Source of the DNA: Pseudomonas fulva
GTDB taxonomy: Bacteria; Pseudomonadota; Gammaproteobacteria; Pseudomonadales; Pseudomonadaceae
Reading direction: 5' to 3'
DNA: 64,000 nt
NCBI RefSeq assembly: GCF_023517795.1
Contig: NZ_CP082928.1
Span: 2,108,001 to 2,172,000, forward strand
The notes under the pieces are model-generated. The model worked only from the letters and a program-made list of their open reading frames with translations. It did not search any database and was not told the DNA's origin. The position numbers and the translations under genes are program-made. This document shows, piece after piece, positions 48,331-57,100 of the stretch (position 1 is its first letter; every line of letters starts with the position of its first letter).

Positions 48331-49647
48331 TCAAGCTTGGTGTCCGTGCAGATCTGCCAGCGCCCCATCAATCTCGACGAAGTCTGGGCGGGCGCCGACC
48401 TCCGGTTGCTGGCAGCGCCGAATCAGCTTGGCCAACTGCGCCCCATGCTCAACCGGCACGTCGCAGCGCTGCAGCAGTTCCTCGAGCAGAATGCCGAACG
48501 CCCGCACCTCGATGCGCTGCAGCAACGCCTGTTTTGCCGACGCCGCGGCAGGCAGCAAAGACGCCGCGCCAAAATCACCGAGCAGCGCGTTACCGGCCTC
48601 ATCGATCAGGATGTTATGGCCATAGAGATCGCCATGGGTGACGCCCCGCTCGTGTAGGTGTCGCAGCGCCGAGGCGATGCCGCAGGCCACCCGCAGCGCC
48701 TTCATGAATGGCACGCGCCAGTCGCTCGGATAAACATCGCGGCTGCAGCTTTCCAGGCTCGGCGGCCCGGCGAGGATGCGGAAACGCGGCTCGACCAGGC
48801 TCAGCAACAAGCCCTGCTCGCCCTGTGGGTGCTGGACGACGCGGCCGATCGCGCCGATCAGATTGGCATGCTGGCCGACCGTGAGGCACGCGGCCATTTC
48901 GCTCTGCGGCGTGCCATCGCTGGTCATCTGCCCCTTGAACAGCTTCAGGGCCACGGCCTGGCGCTGGCCATCGGCCCGCTGCCAGTCGGCGCGGTGGATG
49001 ATGCCCGACGCGCCCTGGCCCAGTACCTCGCCCAGCTGCAAGTCGGCCCAGCGCACATCGGGCGTGTGGGATTCGGCTGCGCCCGCGCCATCGAAGGGGT
49101 TTCCGGCATGGGCCAGCCAGGCCAGGCTGGGCAGTTGCAGCAGGAAATCCGGCAACGCGGGCAGCTGGTTGGCAGCGATGCGCAACAGCTCCAGCTTGCG
49201 CAGCCGCGCCAGGCTCGCCGGTAATTCACGCAGGCGATTACCAGCCAGCATCAGCTTCTGCAGCTCGCTGCAGTCGCCCAGCTCGGCGGGCAGGGTTTCC
49301 AGGCAGTTGTCGGTCAGGATCAACCAGCGCAGGCGCGACGGCAGCGCCCTGGCGGACAGCTCGCGGATACGGTTGGACTTGAAGCCGACCATGCGCAGCG
49401 ACGGGCAGCGCCCCACCGACTCGGGCACATGCTCGAAGCGGTTGTTCGAGCAGAACAGCACCTGCAGGCGATGCAACCGGTGCAGATCCTCGGGCAGGTC
49501 ACTGAGCTGGTTATCGCTCAGGTTAAGCACTTCCAGGCTGTCGGCCAGGGTGAAGATTTCCTCGGGAAACTGCGTGAGCGCCGCGGACAGATCCAGGCGG
49601 CAAATGCCCTTGAGCTGGCCGGAACGCAATTGGTCGAGGGTGTGCAT
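48331..49647 (-). CDS. Leucine-rich-repeat protein kinase
   Basis: 438 residues, start ATG 49647, no signal peptide. Residues about 12-190 hold seven or so 23-residue LRRs (LEVLNLSDNQLSDLPEDLHR, LQKLMLAGNRLRELPASLAR). Residues about 200-430 form a protein-kinase fold: Gly loop GQGASGIIHRA, Lys in VALKLFK, catalytic loop THGDLYGHNILID (HGD instead of HRD) and GDFGAAS for metal. The His-Gly-Asp type suggests a divergent but probably active kinase. Substrate unknown. Convergent with the hypothetical gene; the chlD locus lies upstream. Annotated LRR-kinase fusions exist in pseudomonads, to my knowledge uncharacterised. Confidence 0.88.
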   Translation of the reverse strand: MHTLDQLRSGQLKGICRLDLSAALTQFPEEIFTLADSLEVLNLSDNQLSDLPEDLHRLHRLQVLFCSNNRFEHVPESVGRCPSLRMVGFKSNRIRELSARALPSRLRWLILTDNCLETLPAELGDCSELQKLMLAGNRLRELPASLARLRKLELLRIAANQLPALPDFLLQLPSLAWLAHAGNPFDGAGAAESHTPDVRWADLQLGEVLGQGASGIIHRADWQRADGQRQAVALKLFKGQMTSDGTPQSEMAACLTVGQHANLIGAIGRVVQHPQGEQGLLLSLVEPRFRILAGPPSLESCSRDVYPSDWRVPFMKALRVACGIASALRHLHERGVTHGDLYGHNILIDEAGNALLGDFGAASLLPAAASAKQALLQRIEVRAFGILLEELLQRCDVPVEHGAQLAKLIRRCQQPEVGARPDFVEIDGALADLHGHQA

Positions 49648-49713
49648 CGAGGAAAGGCCCTGTCGCTGAATTAGCGCGCCAGTCTACGTCAACGCCGTGC
49701 CGGCCAGGAACGC

Positions 49714-50394
49714 TCAGAACCGTGATAGCTGGGGCAGCCCTTCGATATGCAGGTAGTCCGCCCCCAGCTCACCCGCCAGTTGCACGGCTCGCCCCAGGCG
49801 GATCGGCGCGCATTCGATATCCACCAGGGTGGCGGGACAAGGGCTGATGGACAGCGCCGGCCACTCACGCAGGCGCCCATCGGTAATCACCAGCAGGCGT
49901 TGCTGCTCGCCGGGCTTGAGGCGTTGCCGGCGCTGCAGCCAGTCGTGGGCCTGCTGCAGGGCCGGGATCAGCGGGCTGCCGCCGCCGGCACCGAGCTCGC
50001 TCAACCACTGCTGCAGAGCACTAGAGGCTTTCTGACCCTGCCAGTGCCACTGCGGCTGGGCGCCATGGGCGTCGAGTACGGCAATTCGCGCGCGCTCCCG
50101 GTAAGCACGCTCGAACAGTTCGGCCAGCAAGCCCTTGGCCTTGCTCAGAGCGCCGTGGCGCCGGGTCGAGGCCGAGGCATCGACGACGATCAGCCATAGC
50201 TGCGTAGGGGCGGCGCTGCGCGGTCGGCGCTGCAGATCGGCACGACGCCTGGGCTTGCCTTGCAGCAATGTGGCGAGCCAGTCGATAGGGCCGCTATCAC
50301 CGCGCCGTTTGGCACCGCTGCGCCCGCCTGCCTGCTTGCCCGGTGTCGGTCTGGCATCCGTCCCCGCCCTGGCACGCGGGGGAATGCCTAGGGC
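49714..50394 (-). CDS. chlD: ChlD von Willebrand A part, reached by -1 frameshift
   Basis: The frame opens just after a stop near 50410 and has no ATG or GTG; the only internal candidate is a TTG at 50268. It carries a basic, Gly/Pro-rich linker, the segment GPIDWLATLLQGKPRRR, then a vWA fold with MIDAS DASAST, GAGGGSPLIPAL and LLVITDGRL. Entering from the ATPase frame by -1 slippage at 50394 adds 226 residues, giving a 560-residue ATPase-vWA protein, the normal layout of ChlD/BchD. The vWA part recruits the AAA+ ring to CobN for cobalt insertion. An independent translation from TTG 50268 (184 aa) is the alternative. Confidence 0.8.
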   Translation of the reverse strand, partial: ALGIPPRARAGTDARPTPGKQAGGRSGAKRRGDSGPIDWLATLLQGKPRRRADLQRRPRSAAPTQLWLIVVDASASTRRHGALSKAKGLLAELFERAYRERARIAVLDAHGAQPQWHWQGQKASSALQQWLSELGAGGGSPLIPALQQAHDWLQRRQRLKPGEQQRLLVITDGRLREWPALSISPCPATLVDIECAPIRLGRAVQLAGELGADYLHIEGLPQLSRF

Positions 50395-50402
50395 TTTTTT
50401 GC
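50345..50402 (-). promoter_or_regulatory. chlD: Programmed -1 frameshift signal in chlD
   Basis: Minus strand: the heptamer A_AAA_AAG (50400-50394) in frame with the ATPase gene (gca aaa aag ccc tag), stop six bases later. A 5-base spacer ccctA precedes a hairpin: ggcat-tcccc ... gggga-(cgg)-atgcc (about 50388-50354). An alternative hairpin gcccta-ggca ... tgcc-agggc overlaps it. The -1 product continues directly in the vWA frame. Confidence 0.75.
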
Positions 50403-51395
50403 CCAGCGCGGCGGCTCACGGCGCTCGCCGGTACGTTGCGCCTGCGCCGGCAGCTCGCCCCAATTGCCCTCGCCGGCTGCTGGCTGTTCGCTCGACGCCT
50501 GGGTTGGCGGGCTGGCCGGTGGCTGAGCCTGCTGCTGGGGCGGCGTGTGGCGCCGACGATGACGCAGCACGAAATCGGCCACGGCCTCGATATCTTCCTC
50601 GCTGATGGCATCGGCGCCGCGCCAGGCCGCATGGGCACGGGCGGCGCGCAGCCAGACCAGATCGGCACGCATACCGTCGACGCCGTCGGCGAAACAGCGT
50701 TCGGTGATGGCGTCGAGCGCCCTGTCATCGAGGGGAATACCCGCCACGTGCCGGCGCGCCCGCTCACAACGCTCGACCAGCGCCTGCTGTTGCTCGGCCC
50801 ACCTGGCGATAAAGGCCTGGGGGTCGGCATCGAAAGCCAGGCGACGGCGGACGATCTCGGCCCGCGCAGCCGGCTGCGGCTGGCCATCCAGGGCCAGGTT
50901 GAGGCCGAAGCGGTCGAGCAGTTGCGGGCGCAGCTCGCCCTCTTCGGCGTTCATGGTGCCGATCAGGACGAAGCGCGCGCTATGCCGGTGAGAGATGCCG
51001 TCGCGCTCGACATGGTTGACGCCGCTGGCCGCCGCATCGAGCAGCAGGTCGACCAGATGATCGGGCAGCAGGTTGACCTCATCGACGTACAGCACGCCGC
51101 CATCGGCCTTGCTCAGCAGCCCCGGCGAGAACTGCGCGCGGCCTTCGCCCAGGGCCGCGTCCAGGTCGAGGGTACCGACGATGCGCTCTTCGCTGGCGCC
51201 CAGCGGTAGGGTGACGAACACGCCGCTTTCCAGAAGCGCGGCCAGGCCACGGGCCAGGGTCGACTTGGCCATGCCCCGCGGCCCTTCGATCAGCACGCCG
51301 CCAATCGCCGGGTCGACCGCCACCAGGCACAGCGCCAGCTTCAGGGAGTCGGCACCGACCACGGCGGCGAGGGGGAAATGGACGGTGTCGGTCAT
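50388..51395 (-). CDS. chlD: AAA+ ATPase of the cobalt chelatase (ChlI-like; zero-frame chlD product)
   Basis: 335 residues. MoxR/ChlI-type AAA+: Walker A EGPRGMAKSTL, Walker B GGVLYVDEVNLL, sensor GTMNAEEGELRPQLLDRFGL, and a helical lid to about 280, followed by a Pro/Gln-rich tail (HTPPQQQAQPPASPPTQASS) and RREPPRWAKKP. Works with CobN as the ATP-driven small subunit. The tail ends at a slippery A_AAA_AAG, past which the vWA domain is encoded in the -1 frame. Both products (335 and about 560 residues) would supply the two AAA+ subunits needed. Located near cobN and cobW, supporting cobalt rather than magnesium. Confidence 0.9.
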   Translation of the reverse strand: MTDTVHFPLAAVVGADSLKLALCLVAVDPAIGGVLIEGPRGMAKSTLARGLAALLESGVFVTLPLGASEERIVGTLDLDAALGEGRAQFSPGLLSKADGGVLYVDEVNLLPDHLVDLLLDAAASGVNHVERDGISHRHSARFVLIGTMNAEEGELRPQLLDRFGLNLALDGQPQPAARAEIVRRRLAFDADPQAFIARWAEQQQALVERCERARRHVAGIPLDDRALDAITERCFADGVDGMRADLVWLRAARAHAAWRGADAISEEDIEAVADFVLRHRRRHTPPQQQAQPPASPPTQASSEQPAAGEGNWGELPAQAQRTGERREPPRWAKKP

Positions 51396-51506
51396 GGGGC
51401 AGTCCGGCTGGGCAAAGGCGCCATTGTAACAGCGGGTGGTCGAAGGACACGCGGCTGATCTGCTATGGTCGGCGGCTTCGTTCGCGCTTTATTCAGGGAG
51501 ATACAG

Positions 51507-52085
51507 ATGCGCCTGTGCATTTTCTGCGGTTCCAATGCGGGCACCAATCCCGTCTATCTCCAGGCGGCCACCCACCTCGGCCAGACCCTCGCCAAAGCCG
51601 GCATCGGCCTGGTGTACGGCGGCGCCTCGGTCGGCCTGATGGGCGCGGTGGCCAACGCGGCGCTCGAAGCCGGCGGCGAAGTGATCGGTGTGATCCCCCG
51701 TTCGCTGTGGGAAAAGGAGGTGGCCCATACCGGCCTCGATGACCTGCGCATCGTCGACTCCATGCACCAGCGCAAGGCGCTGATGGCCGAACTGTCGGAC
51801 GGCTTCATCGCCCTGCCCGGCGGCGTCGGTACGCTGGAAGAGCTTTTCGAGGTGTGGACCTGGGCACAACTGGGCCACCACCAGAAACCTTGCGCACTGC
51901 TCAATATCAACGGTTACTACGACCGCCTCGCCGGGTTTCTCGATCATATGGTCGACGAGGCCTTCGTCAAGGCACCGCACCGCGAGATGCTGATCGTCGA
52001 GCAGGACATCGAGGCGCTGTTGGCGGCGATCGATAGCTACCAGGCACCCACCGTGGGCAAGTGGATCGGCAGGCAGGAAACCTGA
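51507..52085 (+). CDS. LOG-family nucleotide 5'-monophosphate phosphoribohydrolase
   Basis: 192 residues from ATG 51507 with aggga nine bases before. Rossmann-like LOG fold: [31 protein letters not shown], and the signature [16 protein letters not shown]. These enzymes release bases from cytokinin-type or other nucleoside monophosphates. Divergent from chlD, with only 111 bp between the starts. The physiological substrate in bacteria like this is not established. Confidence 0.92.
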   Translation: MRLCIFCGSNAGTNPVYLQAATHLGQTLAKAGIGLVYGGASVGLMGAVANAALEAGGEVIGVIPRSLWEKEVAHTGLDDLRIVDSMHQRKALMAELSDGFIALPGGVGTLEELFEVWTWAQLGHHQKPCALLNINGYYDRLAGFLDHMVDEAFVKAPHREMLIVEQDIEALLAAIDSYQAPTVGKWIGRQET

Positions 52086-52109
52086 TACTCGCTCGATCAG
52101 CAGGCTTTA

Positions 52110-52173
52110 TGTGGGAGCGGGTGGGGGCGCCTAGTCCATGCCCGCGATTTCGCGCGCATGGCGCGCTCCCACA
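52110..52173. repeat. REP-like palindrome, copy 7
   Basis: tgtgggagcgggtgggggcg at the left, catggcgcgctcccaca at the right, with a cgcgatttcgcg hairpin between. Confidence 0.65.
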
Positions 52174-52272
52174 AGAACCTTCTCCACCCGAATAACAGCG
52201 GCCAAGCGCTTCCAGCACTTGCATTCCCCCCGCTCCCTGGATTACTTTCGAGCCCATTCAACGGAGCCGCAC

Positions 52273-52404
52273 ATGTCCACAGCCCTGATCCTGAACGCCA
52301 CCCGCCTCGATGCAGCCTGCATCGTGATCGCGCGTGCCCAGGCATCCGTGGTCGCTGCAGCCTCGTATTTTTATGGGTATTGGTTTAGCCACAGGCGCGC
52401 CTGA
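52273..52404 (+). CDS. Leader peptide 1 of the DAHP synthase gene (aromatic attenuator)
   Basis: 43-residue open frame with ggag six bases before the ATG. Near the end it reads SYFYGYWFSHRRA: three Tyr, two Phe and one Trp within seven codons (52366-52386). The stop at 52404 is followed by a hairpin (52414-52438) and then a rho-independent terminator at 52456-52494. This is the layout of a translation-controlled attenuator sensing charged aromatic tRNAs. Confidence 0.8.
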   Translation: MSTALILNATRLDAACIVIARAQASVVAAASYFYGYWFSHRRA

Positions 52405-52455
52405 TACCCCACAGGCGCCCTAGCAACTCAGGGTCGCCACCAGACAGTTTCTCGA

Positions 52456-52494
52456 AACCCCCGGTCGGCCTCCCGACCGGGGGTTTTGTTTTTT
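52456..52494 (+). terminator. Attenuator terminator upstream of the DAHP synthase gene
   Basis: aacccccggtcgg / ccgaccgggggtt, 13-bp perfect stem, cctc loop, then ttttgtttttt. An upstream partly overlapping hairpin (ggcgccct, 52414, with agggtcgcc, 52430) could be the alternative fold. Confidence 0.9.
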
Positions 52495-52527
52495 CCGGCA
52501 CATCGATTGTTCACAGAGGATTTCACC

Positions 52528-52632
52528 ATGACCACATACGCCACCTACCAGACCTATTACCGCTACAGCTGGCGATTTACCGGCGCTCACGCCGCTCAAC
52601 CACTCAATCGAACATCCCATCGAGCCCGATAG
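52528..52632 (+). CDS. Leader peptide 2 of the DAHP synthase gene (aromatic-rich)
   Basis: 34-residue open frame, ATG 52528 after agagga. It begins MTTYATYQTYYRYSWRF: five Tyr, one Trp and one Phe in the first 17 codons. It lies between the attenuator and the DAHP synthase ATG (52676), ending 43 bases before it. No T-tract terminator follows; a GC-rich segment (gcgccgcgcgcgg and cccgcgccgg) could fold and hide the aroF-type Shine-Dalgarno gagg. Suggests a second, perhaps translational, control step. Confidence 0.7.
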   Translation: MTTYATYQTYYRYSWRFTGAHAAQPLNRTSHRAR

Positions 52633-52675
52633 TGCGCCGCGCGCGGTAACGCCCGCGCCGGCCGAGGAAATCACC

Positions 52676-53764
52676 ATGTCCGTAGCCGTCAATTCCCGCT
52701 CCACCGCCAAAGCCGCCGACCTGCACCTGGTCGCCCAGCCGTCCCGCCGCCACACCTCGCCGCTGCCCAGCGCCACCCAGTTGCGCGAAGAACTGCCGCT
52801 CGCCGCGGCCCTCGCCCGCCAGGTACAGCAACAGCGCCAGTCGATCCGCGCGATTCTCGATGGTCACGACCCGCGTCTGTTGGTAGTGGTCGGCCCCTGC
52901 TCCCTGCACGACGATGCCGCCGTACTCGAATACGCCGAGCGCCTGGCCGCCCTCAGCCAGCGGGTGGGTGATCGCCTGCTGCTGGTGATGCGCGCCTACG
53001 TCGAGAAGCCGCGCACCACGGTGGGCTGGAAGGGCCTGGTCTACGATCCGGCGCTGGATGGCAGTGGCGACATGGCCGAAGGCCTGCGCCGCTCGCGCAA
53101 ATTGATGCTCAAGCTGCTGGAGCTGGGCCTGCCGTTGGCCAGCGAGATCCTCCAGCCGCTGGTGGCCGGCTACTTCGACGACCTGCTCGGCTGGGCGGCG
53201 ATTGGCGCGCGCACCAGTGAATCCCAGGTGCATCGCGAGCTGGTCAGCGGTTTGGAGATGCCGGTGGGCTTCAAGAACGGCACCGACGGCAGCCTCGGCA
53301 TCGCCTGCGACGCCATGCGCTCGGCGGCCCATACCCACCAGCACTTCGGCATCGATGGCCACGGTCGCCCGGCGCTGGTGCACACCCACGGCAACCCGGA
53401 CACCCACCTGGTACTGCGCGGCGGTCACGGCGGGCCGAACCACGATGCCGCCAGCGTCGCCACCGCGCGCGCCGAGCTGGAGCGCCAGGGCATCGCGCCG
53501 CGCATCATGGTCGACTGCAGCCACGCCAACAGCGGCAAGAACCCGCTGCGCCAGCCCGAGGTGCTGAGCAGCGTGCTCGACCAGCGCATGGCCGGCGACG
53601 GCGCCCTGCGAGCGGTGATGATCGAAAGCCATCTATTCGACGGCGCCCAGAGCCTCGGCGGCGAGCTACGCTACGGCGTGTCGATCACCGACGGCTGCCT
53701 CGGCTGGGCTGGCACCGAACGCATGCTGGTGGACGCCGCCATCCGCATGCGTCATCTGGTCTGA
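52676..53764 (+). CDS. 3-deoxy-7-phosphoheptulonate (DAHP) synthase, AroFGH class
   Basis: 362 residues from ATG 52676, gaggaaatcacc before it. Class I DAHP synthase: LVVVGPCSLHDDAAVLEYA, MRAYVEKPRTTVGWKG, GFKNGTDGS, MVDCSHANSGK and ESHLFDGAQS supply PEP and metal ligands. First step of the shikimate pathway (PEP plus erythrose 4-phosphate). Feedback class cannot be read safely. Two aromatic-rich leader peptides and an attenuator precede it. In P. aeruginosa a DAHP synthase gene also sits between the ChlI-like gene and cobN, so this placement is conserved. Confidence 0.94.
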   Translation: MSVAVNSRSTAKAADLHLVAQPSRRHTSPLPSATQLREELPLAAALARQVQQQRQSIRAILDGHDPRLLVVVGPCSLHDDAAVLEYAERLAALSQRVGDRLLLVMRAYVEKPRTTVGWKGLVYDPALDGSGDMAEGLRRSRKLMLKLLELGLPLASEILQPLVAGYFDDLLGWAAIGARTSESQVHRELVSGLEMPVGFKNGTDGSLGIACDAMRSAAHTHQHFGIDGHGRPALVHTHGNPDTHLVLRGGHGGPNHDAASVATARAELERQGIAPRIMVDCSHANSGKNPLRQPEVLSSVLDQRMAGDGALRAVMIESHLFDGAQSLGGELRYGVSITDGCLGWAGTERMLVDAAIRMRHLV

Positions 53765-53768
53765 CGCC

Positions 53769-53839
53769 GTAGCCTGGGTCGAGCGTAGCGATACCGGGGG
53801 CACCCCTCCCGGGTGTCGCTGCGCTCGACCTCGGGCTAC
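53769..53839. repeat. Palindromic repeat gtagcc...ggctac
   Basis: Left arm begins gtagcctgggtcgagcg (53769), right arm cccgggtgtcgctgcg to cgggctac (53808-53839). The right arm core recurs at 45875. It overlaps the stop codon of the ABC-F remnant. Confidence 0.65.
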
Positions 53840-53943
53840 AAAAGCCGCTGGTACTGCCAATCCTGCGCCGTCCACTGCAAGCGATCGGTAATCGCCAATG
53901 CCTCGATAAACGCGGCGTCGTGAGACACCAGAATCAGCGCCCC
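53836..53943 (-). pseudogene. C-terminal remnant of an ABC-F ATPase gene
   Basis: Minus-strand frame to the TAG at 53836-53838 reads ALILVSHDAAFIEALAIT and then DRLQWTAQDWQYQRLL, the Walker B-proximal switch (LILVSHD) and tail of ABC-F/Uup-type ATPases. Upstream of about 53943 the frame loses all similarity and no ATPase core is present. Evidence of a deleted gene, leaving about 36 codons between repeats. Confidence 0.7.
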
Positions 53944-54034
53944 GCAACCGAAGGGGCTCGTAAAACTCCAAAAGCGCTGGAGGCCGCTTCAAGGCAAAAG
54001 CGGCCGGTCGTGCTGCGATTTCAAACCTGCTCAT

Positions 54035-54100
54035 AGTGGTGGGCTGAAGCCCACCCTACGAGGCTGGCACGATCTGTAGGGTGGGCTTTAGCCCACCACT
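54035..54100. repeat. Inverted pair of gtagggtgggct elements
   Basis: agtggtgggctgaagcccac... (54035-54059) and gtagggtgggctttagccca... (54076-54100) are reverse complements over 25 bases with one mismatch, and each is itself palindromic. A BIME-like double element just before the cobN stop. Confidence 0.75.
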
Positions 54101-54146
54101 GCAAATGGCTGCTTGCGCCACCTTGCGGCCAACGCACCAACAGAAC

Positions 54147-57100
54147 TCAGCTTTCTTCGCTGTCGAGCAACAGGTTTTCCAGCGCCTCGCGATACTCGCC
54201 CGGCTCCTGCCAGAGACCGCGTTGCTGGGCTTCGAGCAGACGCTCGATGATATCCTGCAGGGCGCCGGGGTTGTGTTGCTGGATGAAATCGCGGGTGCCC
54301 TTGTCCATCAGGTAGGCGTCGGTGAGCAGCGCGTACTGATGGTCGTCGACCAGCTCGCTGGTGGCGTCGAAGGCGAACAGGTAATCGATGGTCGCGGCCA
54401 GTTCGAAGGCGCCCTTGTAGCCGTGGCGCTTCATGCCCTCGATCCACTTCGGGTTGGCCGCACGAGCGCGCACCACGCGCCCCAGCTCCTGCTTGAGGGT
54501 GCGGATGCGCGGGGTGTCGGGCTGGCTGTTGTCACCGAAGTAGCTGGCCACCCTGGCGCCGCACAGGGTTTCCACCGCCGCCAGCATGCCGCCCTGGAAT
54601 TGGTAGTAATCGTTGGAATCGAGGATGTCGTGTTCGCGGTTGTCCTGGTTATGCAGCACCGCCTGCATGCGCTCCAGGCGCTCGGCGAACTGCTCGCGGG
54701 CCGGCGCGCCCTCGACGCCCTTGCCATAGGCGTAGCCGCCCCAGTTCAGGTACACCTCGGCCAGATCCGCGCGGTTTTCCCACAGGCGCTCTTCGATGGC
54801 GTTCTGCACGCCCGCGCCATAGGCGCCCGGCTTGGAGCCGAAGATTCTCCAGCCGGCCTGACGCCGTGCCTCGAGTTCGTCCAGCCCGCCGTCCTGCAGC
54901 GCCAGGGCTTCCTGCCAGACCCGGGCAGACAGCGGGTTCATGTCCGGCGCCTCGTCCAGATCGGCGACCGCCTGCACGGCGTCGTCGAACAGGCGGATCA
55001 GGTTGGCGAAGGCATCACGGAAGAAGCCGGACACCCGCAGGGTCACGTCGACCCGCGGGCGGCCGAGCTGCTCCAGGGGCAGCACCTCGAAACGCTCGAC
55101 CCGCCCACTGCCGGCCTGCCACACCGGGCGTACGCCCATCAGGGCCATGGCCTGGGCGATATCGTCGCCGCCGGTGCGCATGGTCGCGGTGCCCCACACC
55201 GACAGGCCGAGCTGGCGCAGGTGGTCGCCTTCATCCTGCAGGTGACGTTCGAGCAGGCGATCCGCCGCCTGCACGCCAAGGCGCCAGGCGGTCGGCGTGG
55301 GCAGGTTGCGTACGTCCACGGAATAGAAATTGCGCCCGGTCGGCAGTACGTCGAGGCGCCCACGACTCGGTGCACCACTCGGGCCGGAGGGCACGAAGCG
55401 GCCATCCAGGGCATCGAGCAGGCCGCGCATTTCGGCATCACCACAGGCGTCCAGCAGCGGGGCGATATGGCTGCGCAGGTTGTGCAATACGGCTGCGCTG
55501 AGCGGGCCGACTGATTCGCCACCGTCGATCAGCTGCAGGCCCAGCAGCTCAAGGCGCTCGCGGGTGTCACCGAAACTGCGCCAGGGCTCGTCGCTCAGCC
55601 CAGTCAGAACGTCAGGACGCGGGCCGCTCCACGGCGCCGCCATCTCGCAATCGAGGGGATCGAAATCGAGTGCCAAGTCGCTGGCCAAGGCACGCAGCAG
55701 GCTGGCATTGCCGCCCTGCCCGTCGCCACGTGGAATGCGCAGCAGCGCCAGCAGGGTGTCACGGCGCAGTTGCCCGGCTGGCGACTCGCCAAACACATGC
55801 AGGCCATCGCGAATCTGCGATTCCTTGAGGTCGCACAGGTAAGCGTCGAGCTGCGGCAGCCAGCTGGCAGGGTCGTCGTTGAGCTGCAGGCCCAGCTCAC
55901 GGTCGAGGCTGGCCTCGCGCACCTTCTGCAGGATCTCGCCGCGCAGCTCGGCGGCGCGGCGCAGGTCGAGCTGGCTGGCGTCGTAGTATTCGTCGGCCAG
56001 GCGCTCCAGATCGCGCAGCGGGCCGTAGCTCTCGGCGCGGGTCAGCGGCGGCATCAGGTGGTCGATGATCACCGCCTGGGTGCGGCGCTTGGCCTGGGCA
56101 CCTTCGCCGGGGTCGTTGACGATAAAGGGGTAGATATTCGGCAGCGCACCGAGGATCGCAGTCGGCCAGCAGCGTTCGGACAGCCCGACGCTCTTGCCCG
56201 GCAGCCATTCCAGGTTGCCGTGCTTGCCGACGTGGATCACCGCGTTGGCCCCGTATACGTGGCGCATCCAGCAATAGAAGGCCAGGTAGCCGTGGGGCGG
56301 CACCAGATCCGGGTCGTGGTAGACCGCTGCGGCATCGACCTGATAACCCCGTGCCGGCTGGATGCCGACGAAGGTCAGGCCGAAACGCAGGCCGGCGATC
56401 ATCAGCCGGCCTGCGCGGAACATCGGGTCGTTCTCCGGCGCGCCCCAGCGTTCCAGCACCGCCTGGCGATTGGCCTCGGGCAGGGCGGCAAAGAAGCGCT
56501 GGTAGTCGTCCAGCGCCAGGCTCTGCGCACAGGCCCGCAGGTCGAGGTTGTCGAGGTCGTTGGTCACGCCACCGAGCAGCCCATGAATCAGCGCGGTGCC
56601 GCTGGCCGGCAGGCCCTCGACCGGGTAGCCCCGGGCTTGCAGGGCCCGGAGGATATTCAGCGCCGCCGCTGGCGTATCCAGACCGACGCCGTTGCCGATA
56701 CGGCCATCACGGGTCGGATAGTTGGCCAGTACCAGGGCGATGCGTTTATCCACAGCCGGCAGGCGCTGCAGGTCAGCCTGACGGCGCGCCAGTTCGGCGA
56801 CGAAATCCATGCCCGGCAGGTGCGCGCGGTAACAAACCACATCGCTCTGGCTGCGTTCGCTGCGCCAGGCCAGGCCCTTGAAGCTGATGGGCCGGGTGAT
56901 CAGGCGGCCATCCAGCTCCGGCAGCGCGATATGCATGGCCAGGTCACGGGGGCCGAGGCCCTGGGCGTTGCCCTGCCATTGTTCTTCGCTGTCCAGCGCG
57001 CAGAGCGCCTGCAGCACTGGCACGTCACGGCGGAATGGCCGCGCCTGGGGCGACTCCGGGTTGGACTGGGCGAAGCCGGTGGTGTTGATGATCAGACTGG

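Larger units (their letters stand above)
53765..54146. other. 382-bp intergenic scar
   Basis: Consists of the palindrome at 53769, the ABC-F remnant, about 90 bp of unassigned sequence and the inverted repeat pair at 54035-54100. No intact gene. Confidence 0.6.

Noticed and set aside
53666..54034. 122-codon minus-strand frame downstream of DAHP synthase
   Set aside because: Crosses palindromic repeats and the DAHP synthase 3' end; the meaningful minus-strand frame here is the ABC-F remnant in another frame.
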